Origin: Saururus chinensis
Taxonomy: Eukaryota > Streptophyta > Magnoliopsida > Piperales > Saururaceae
Reading direction: 5' to 3'
Length of the DNA: 64,000 bases
Assembly: GCA_035235625.1 (NCBI GenBank)
Contig: CP141147.1
Span: 12,451,001-12,515,000, forward strand
The notes under the pieces were generated by a model that saw only the letters and a program-made list of their open reading frames with translations, was not told the origin of the DNA and searched no databases. This document shows, in pieces, positions 57,741 through 64,000 of this stretch. Both the position numbers and the translations under genes were made by a program. Position 1 is the first letter of the stretch. Each line of letters starts with the position of its first letter.

Positions 57741-59135
57741 CATCTTAAAAATCCAAATATGTGCTAGTTGGCCGTGTGTCCCAACATAGCCAACTATGTG
57801 TGTGCATCGTTGTGTGCTTTCTACGCAACGTTGCGCACACATGTTGCGCAACATTGCGGGCCTTCCCCTCAACGCCAGCATACATGATATACAACACTAT
57901 GGGCAATTCCCACAATGCATACACACCTAGTATACAACACTTCCACATGTGTGTGCGCCCTAGTACGTGTCATGGATAGTCCGCTTCGCTACCCCATGAC
58001 AGCGTATTGTGCGAACAGGGCACATAACAGTTGCTGCCTCTCTTTTTGGCAACAGAGTGGATTTACATGCCATAGCATCGCGATTTTTGGGTTGCCGCCA
58101 TTTAAAATAATGTGGCACTGTAAAACTATGGTACTAGAGCTATTTAAAGGCTTCAAATGCTATTTTTCAGTAGAGCACTTTGTTTTCTCCATTTGAAATC
58201 GTTCTAAGTCCGATTACACCCATTCAATAGGTGTTCTTAACTAAATCAACCGTGTTCTATGCAATGAAGGGTTCCATTGTCCGAGTTGATGATAGTATAA
58301 GGGAGGAACATCACGAAGGAAGATGAGACTTTGCACATCATCCTCTAGCACCAAAGAATTTCATTTTCTCTGTTTTTGATCGTTCTCAGTCCAATTTGGC
58401 CTTTCTAAGAGGCGATCTTACCTAAATTGAGCATGCTCAATGTAATGGAAGGGTCCTTTCTTTAAGTTGGAGACTATATAAGGAGGATATATCCTGAGAC
58501 AAGAAGAGGCCTGGCCCATCATCCTCAAGCACTAGAGAAAGAAAAGGGACCTACAACAAGAGGGGATTCTATCTCCAGTCACCGGGCCACAACGTGAGCA
58601 GCGACCCATAGTAGGGGAGGCTCTGTCCTCCACTGAAGAGCCACCTAGTAAGAGAGGCATCCCCATGCTAAGAGGAGGCTCTGTCCATAGTTCATAAGTG
58701 CGGAAGGAGAAAAATTACTCCAAAAATGGGATGTTCTATCCATCACCTCCGAGCATGGAAAATAAGGAACATCTATAGGCGAAGGGATGCTACATCTGCC
58801 TATTTCAAAGGAGATTCGCCCCACCATATCTGGATCTGAAGGGGGATACTCTCAAGAAACAAATAGCTCTAAACACCACAACATTAGCAAAGAAATAGCG
58901 AAGCAACGTTGGCCTGATCCAAATTAATCATAATTATAAGTTTTATTCTGACTTACACACGATGAACTTTGAAGCTTTGTTGTTAGTATATGAATGTTAC
59001 AACTCGAGTCTACATACGAGGAAGCTTTGAAGCTCTGTAGTACATAGATAAATGTTATACCTTTTGCACATAGATGATGATTTTTTGTATAAGGAATTTT
59101 ATTTGAGATTTTCTGGACCCTAGATTGGGCTGGGA
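57741..59135 (+). repeat. 3' LTR of D (start tentative, end truncated)
   Basis: Begins near CATCTTAAAAATCC after a purine tract and contains a TATA-like CTATATAAGG at about 58470. It carries two versions of an AAATCAACCGTGTTCTATGC...GAAGGGT module (about 58240 and 58420) and ends in the region shared with 50528-50760. The terminal GTGTTACA is missing; satellite starts at about 59136. Confidence 0.55.
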
Positions 59136-62100
59136 ATTAGATATGCACAAATCATTATATCATTTAAAGTTTAAAAAGAACTCCCATTAATTTGTTATGT
59201 TCATAGTGACAAATCAAATGGACAAAGTGGTACCACAATTTGACCATTCTTCTATATTTAATTTCATTTACTTAACTAGTTATAGAACAATGCATCAAAG
59301 CTAGTAATGAATGCCTATTTAATTGTTTTAAAGAAATACATACTAATTTTCTAGGTTTGTAAGAATGAATCAAATGTACTAAATGATGAACCAATCAGAC
59401 AAATTTTGGTCTAGTTATATCTTTTTAATTGCTTATAACTGAAGTTTATTAAGAATGAGCATAAAGCGTTATATCATTTAATGTTTAAAGAGATCTCCCA
59501 ATCATTTGTTACATTCGTCATGACGAATGTAATAGACAAAGTGGTATCACAATTTTACTATTCTTCCTTAACTTATGTGATTTTATTTGTTTAACAAGTT
59601 TTAGAACAAAGCAACCAAGCTCGTCATGAATTTGTATTTACTCGTTTGAAATAAATATGTACTCATTTGCTATGTTCAAAGAATGAAATAAACACACTAA
59701 ATGGTAAAACTTTTGGACAACTTTTGTTGTAGTTATATCCTTTTAATCAATTAAAATGAAGTTCATTAAGAATATGCACAATTTGTAATATTGTTTAAAG
59801 TTTAAAAAGTCCTATCATTTATTTGTTACATTTGCAATGATGAATCAAATGGACAAAGTAGTACCACAATTTAACCGTTCAACCATAAGTAATTTGATTT
59901 CATTCACTTAAGCAAAGCACCAAAGCTTTTCATGACCGTGTATTTAATTGCTTTAAATAAATATATAATCATTTGCTAGGTTCGTAAGAATGAATCGAAC
60001 ACACTAAATGACGAACCATTCAAACAACTTTTTTTCTAGTTATATTCTTCTAATTGATTAAAATCAAATTTTGTTAAGAATATGTACAAATTCTTATATT
60101 GTTTAAAAATTAAAAAGACCTCCCATTAATTGTTACATTCGTAGTGATGAATCAAATGGACAAGTGGTGCTAGAATTTGAATGTTCTTCCATAAGTTATG
60201 TAATTTCATTCATTTAACAAGTTTTAGAACAAAGCATCAAAGCTCGTCATGAATATGTATTTAATTATTTTTAATGAATACATATTGATTTGCTTGGGTC
60301 ATAAGAATGAATAACACACACTAAACAACAAACCCATGGATAACTTTTGGTCTAGTTATATCCTTTTAATCCATCGATACCAAAGTTCATTAAGAATATG
60401 TACAAATTGTTATATCATTTAAAGTCTAAAAAGACCTCCCATTACTTTGTTCATAATGGATTAAATGGACAAAGTGATACCACAATTTGACCATTCTTCC
60501 ATAACTTATGTAATTTTATTCGTTTAACTAGTATTGGAAGAAGCACCAAAGCTCGTCATGAACGTATATTTAATTATTTTAAAAAAATACGTACTTCTTT
60601 ACTAAGTTCATAAGAATAAATAAAATGAACTAAACGATGAACATATCAACCTAGTTTTTGTCATATTATATTATTTATTAGATTAAAATTGAAGCTCGTT
60701 AAGGATGCTCACAAATCATTACATAGTTTAAAGTTCAATGAGATCTCAAATTTGCTTACCTAGTTTTAGAACTTAGCACGGAAGCTAATCACAAATGTAT
60801 ATTTACTTGTATTAAATAAATATGTACACATTTGCTAAGTTCTTAAGATTGAATCAAACACACTAAACGACACACCAATCGGACCATGTTTGTTTTAGTT
60901 ATATCTTTTTAATCGGTAAACATCGAAGTTAAATAAGAGTGCGCGCAAATTGTTATATCATTTGAAGTTTTAAGAGTCCTCTCATTCATTTGTTTTATTT
61001 ATAGCGATGAATCAAATGGACAAAACGATAACACAATTTAACCGTTCTTCCTTAACCTATGTTATTTCAGTCTCTTAACTTGTTTTAAAGAAAAACACGC
61101 AAGCTCGTCACAAATGTGTATTTGCTAAAGACACCTAATTTGTACGTTACGTTCATAATTACAAATCAAAAGGACAATGTGAAACAACAATGAGACCGTT
61201 TATTCTTAACTTATATAATTTTATTCGCTTAACTAGTTTTAAAACAAAACACCAAAGCTCATCACAATGTATAATAATTATTTTAAATAAATACATACAC
61301 ATTTCTTAAGTACATAAAATCTAATTAAATGCACTAAATGATGAACTAATCATATCACCTTTTTACTAGTTATATCCTTTTAATCAATTAAACCTGAAGT
61401 TTGTAAAAAATGTGCACAGATCGTTATATCGTTTAAAGTTTAAAGAAACCTCCCATTCATTTTTTATGTTCATAATGGAAAATTAATTTATGTGATTTCA
61501 TTCACTTAACTAGTTTTAGAACAAAACACCCAAGCTCGTCACGAATGTATATTTAATTATTTTAAATAAATAAGTACTCATCTTCTAAGTTCGTAAGAAT
61601 GAGTATAACACAATAAATGGCAAACTAATCGGATCACTTTTGGTCTAGTTATATTTTTTTAATTGATTAAAACCATAGTTTGTTAAGAATGTGCATATTT
61701 TTTAATATTCTTTTAAGTTTAAAGAGTCATCCCATTTATTTGTTACATTCATAAGGATGAATCAAATAGAAAACTTGATACCAGTCGTTGACCATTTTCC
61801 CTAACTTATGTGATTTCATTCGCTTCACTAGTTTGAGAAAAAAATACACATGCTAGTGACAAATGTGTATTTAATTGATTTAAATAAATACATACTCATT
61901 GGCTTAGTTCCTAAGAATGATTCAAATGCACTAAATGATGACCTATTCGGACCACTTTTAGTCTAGTTATATCCTTTTAATCTATTAAAACATAAGTTCG
62001 TAAAGAATGTGCACAAATCTTTATATCATTTAAAGTTTTAAAAACCTCACATTTATTTGTTACGTTTCTAATGACGAATCAAATGCACAAAGCGATACCC

Positions 62101-64000
62101 CAATTTGACCGTACATCCTTAACTTATATGTTTTCAATCGCTTAACTAGTTTAGAATAAAGCATCACAGCTCGTCTTGAAGTTGTATTGAAATATTTTAA
62201 ATAAATACATACACATTTGTTAATTTGTTAAGAATGAACTAAACGATGAATTAATCAGACCACTTTTTGCCAAGTTATTTCTTTTTAATCAATTAGAACC
62301 AAAGTTCATTAAGAATGTGCACGGATCATTACATCGTACAAATTTCAAAGAGACCTCACATTCTTTTGTTATATTCATAATGTCGTATTAAATAGACAAG
62401 GTGATACCACAGTTTGACCATTCTTCCTTAACTTACGTGATTTTATTCGTTTAACTAGTTATAGAACAAAGCATCAAAACTCATCACGAATATGTATTTA
62501 ATTATTTTAAATAAATACATATGCATTTGTAAAGTTCATAACAATGAATTAAATGCACTAAACAACGATCTAATCGAACCACTTTTTGCCTAGTTATATC
62601 ATTTTAATCAATTAAAACTGATGTTCGTTAAGAATGTGTACAAATTATTTTATCGTTTAAAGAGACCTCACATTCATTTCTTACATTCATAATGACGAAA
62701 TAAATAGATAGGGTGATACCATAATTTGACTGTTCGTCTTTAACTTATGTGATTTCATTTGCTTAACTAGTTTTAGAACAAAACACTCAAGTACATCACA
62801 AATGTGTATTTAATTATGTTAAATAAGTACATACTCATTTACAAAGTTTGTAAAAATAAATCAAATGCACTAAATGATAAACTAATGAGACCCATTTTTA
62901 TCTAGTAATATCCTCTTAATCTATTAAAACCAAAGTTTTATATGAATAGGTAAAAATCGCTATATTCTTTAAGGTATAAGTTTGTAAAAATAAATCAAAC
63001 TCAGTAAACATTGAACCAATCGGACAATTTTTGATCTTGTTATATCTTTCAAATCAATTAAAACCAAAGTTCGTTAATAATGTGCACAATTCATTATATC
63101 GTTTAATGTTGAAAGAGTCATCCCATTAATTTGTTACATTCGTAATGACGAATCAAATAGAAAAAGTGATACCACAATTTTACCATTTTTCTTTAACCTA
63201 TGTGATTTCATTCGCTAAACTAGTTTTAGAACAAAATACCTAAGCTAATCACGAATATGTATTTAATTATTTTTAATAAGTACATACTCATTTGCTAAGT
63301 TCTTAAGAATAAATTAAACACACTAAATGATGTAGCAATGGACCACTTTTTGTCTAATTATATCTTTTTAATAGATCAAATTTAAGTTCTTTATGAATGT
63401 GCACAATTCATTATACCGTTTGATGTTTAAAGAGACCTCACATTCATTTGTTACGTTCATAATGACGAATCAAATGGTCAAAGTCGTACCACAATTTGAC
63501 TATTCTGCCTCAACTTATGTTATTTCATTTGCTTAACTAGTTTTAGTACAAACTACCAAAGCTCGCCATAAATGTGTATTTAAATCTTTCAAATAAGTAT
63601 GTACTCGTACTCATTTGCTAAGTTTTTAAGAATGAATTAATGCCCTAAACAACAAACCAAATTGTCCACTTTTGGTTTAGTTATATCTTTTTCATCGATT
63701 AAAATAGAAGTTTTTTAAGAATTTGTACAATTCCTTATATCATTTAAAGTTTAATGAGTCTTCCGTTAATTTGTTACATTCATAGTGAAAAATCAAATAG
63801 AAAAAGTGATACCACAATTTGATCGTTCATCCTTAACCTATGTGATTTCATTTCCTTAACTAGTTTTAGAATAAAACAAACCAATCTCGTCACAAATGTG
63901 TATATAATTTTTCAAATAAATATGCACTCATTTTCTATGTTCGTAAGAATGAATCAAACACACTATATAAAAAAGCAATTAGACAAATTCTTGTCTAGTT
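59136..64000 (-). repeat. ~315-bp satellite array, minus polarity (~15 monomers, continues beyond window)
   Basis: Reverse of the array at 32485-39064: CTTAACTAGTTTTAGAACAAAG, AATGTGTATTTAATTATTTTAAATAAATA, TCCTTTTAATCAATTAAAACC and GGACAAAGTGATACCACAATTTGACC recur every ~310-320 bp. AT-rich, non-coding. Confidence 0.9.

Larger units (their letters stand above)
50402..59135 (+). mobile_element. Non-coding LTR element 'D' (LARD-like) hosting two insertions
   Basis: A 5' LTR remnant ends GGGTGTTACA at 50769 and is followed by the primer site ATGGTATCGAAGC. The 3' LTR (about 57740-59135) repeats the same end region: 50528-50760 matches 58905-59128. Between them, after removing a solo LTR and a deleted chromovirus, there is about 3.4 kb with no gag or pol. 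The left end meets E2 and the right end is cut by satellite. Confidence 0.6.

Noticed and set aside
57202-58196. Clusters of 60-93-codon frames on both strands
   Set aside because: Random open frames in mixed-composition DNA; none shows a motif or conserved partner.

Overview
This is plant nuclear DNA and, as far as I can read it, gene-free heterochromatin. It is an AT-rich satellite array riddled with Ty3/gypsy LTR retrotransposons that have inserted into one another. The plant assignment rests on the chromovirus-type retroelements, on primer-binding sites complementary to initiator tRNA-Met, and on decayed copies of plant genes, including one resembling SECRET AGENT (plant O-GlcNAc transferase). 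I cannot name the species. I see no intact host gene, tRNA, rRNA or CRISPR array. The longest clean coding stretches are pieces of a broken gag-pol.

Layout. (1) 1-2448: end of a very long LTR (copy A) with 46-bp and 69-bp tandem repeats. (2) 2449-2839 and 18364 onward: older flank, probably a Ty1/copia 3' end. (3) 2840-18363: a minus-strand long LTR with target-site duplication (TSD) AATAT. It hosts three insertions: a deleted chromovirus (3430-5969, TSD GAAGT), a non-autonomous element 'E1' (9408-16137, TSD GGTTT), and a long-inverted-repeat DNA element (16319-17930, TSD CAGCAGGT). E1 contains another LTR (11339-15224, TSD ACAAA), which contains a solo LTR (13528-13876, TSD AATCC). (4) 18640-20835: truncated minus-strand retroelement (gag relic and LTR). 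(5) 20836-24514 and 32485-39064: satellite of ~315 bp, itself a dimer of ~158-bp half-units, reversing polarity near 22742. (6) 24515-32479: two long LTRs of the copy-A family in opposite orientation with 3 bp between them, both inserted in the satellite. (7) 39065-46915: a Tekay/Del-like chromodomain retrotransposon with an extra zinc-knuckle ORF before gag, at least ten in-frame stops and a truncated 5' LTR. (8) 46916-50401: element 'E2' (+), carrying fused, intron-less fragments of two plant genes. (9) 50402-59135: a non-coding LTR element 'D' (+), hosting a solo LTR (52787-54226, TSD GCCAC) and a second deleted chromovirus (54932-57011). (10) 59136-64000: the satellite again, in reverse orientation.

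How the parts relate. The chromovirus family (3430-5969, 13528-13876, 54932-57011) and the E family (9408-16137, 46916-50401) share LTR termini, primer-binding site and polypurine-tract context. E lacks recognisable pol, so it is plausibly a non-autonomous passenger of the chromovirus machinery, and in E2 it has picked up host mRNA sequence. Everything visible is defective today. Family assignments come from memory of motifs; no database search was run.
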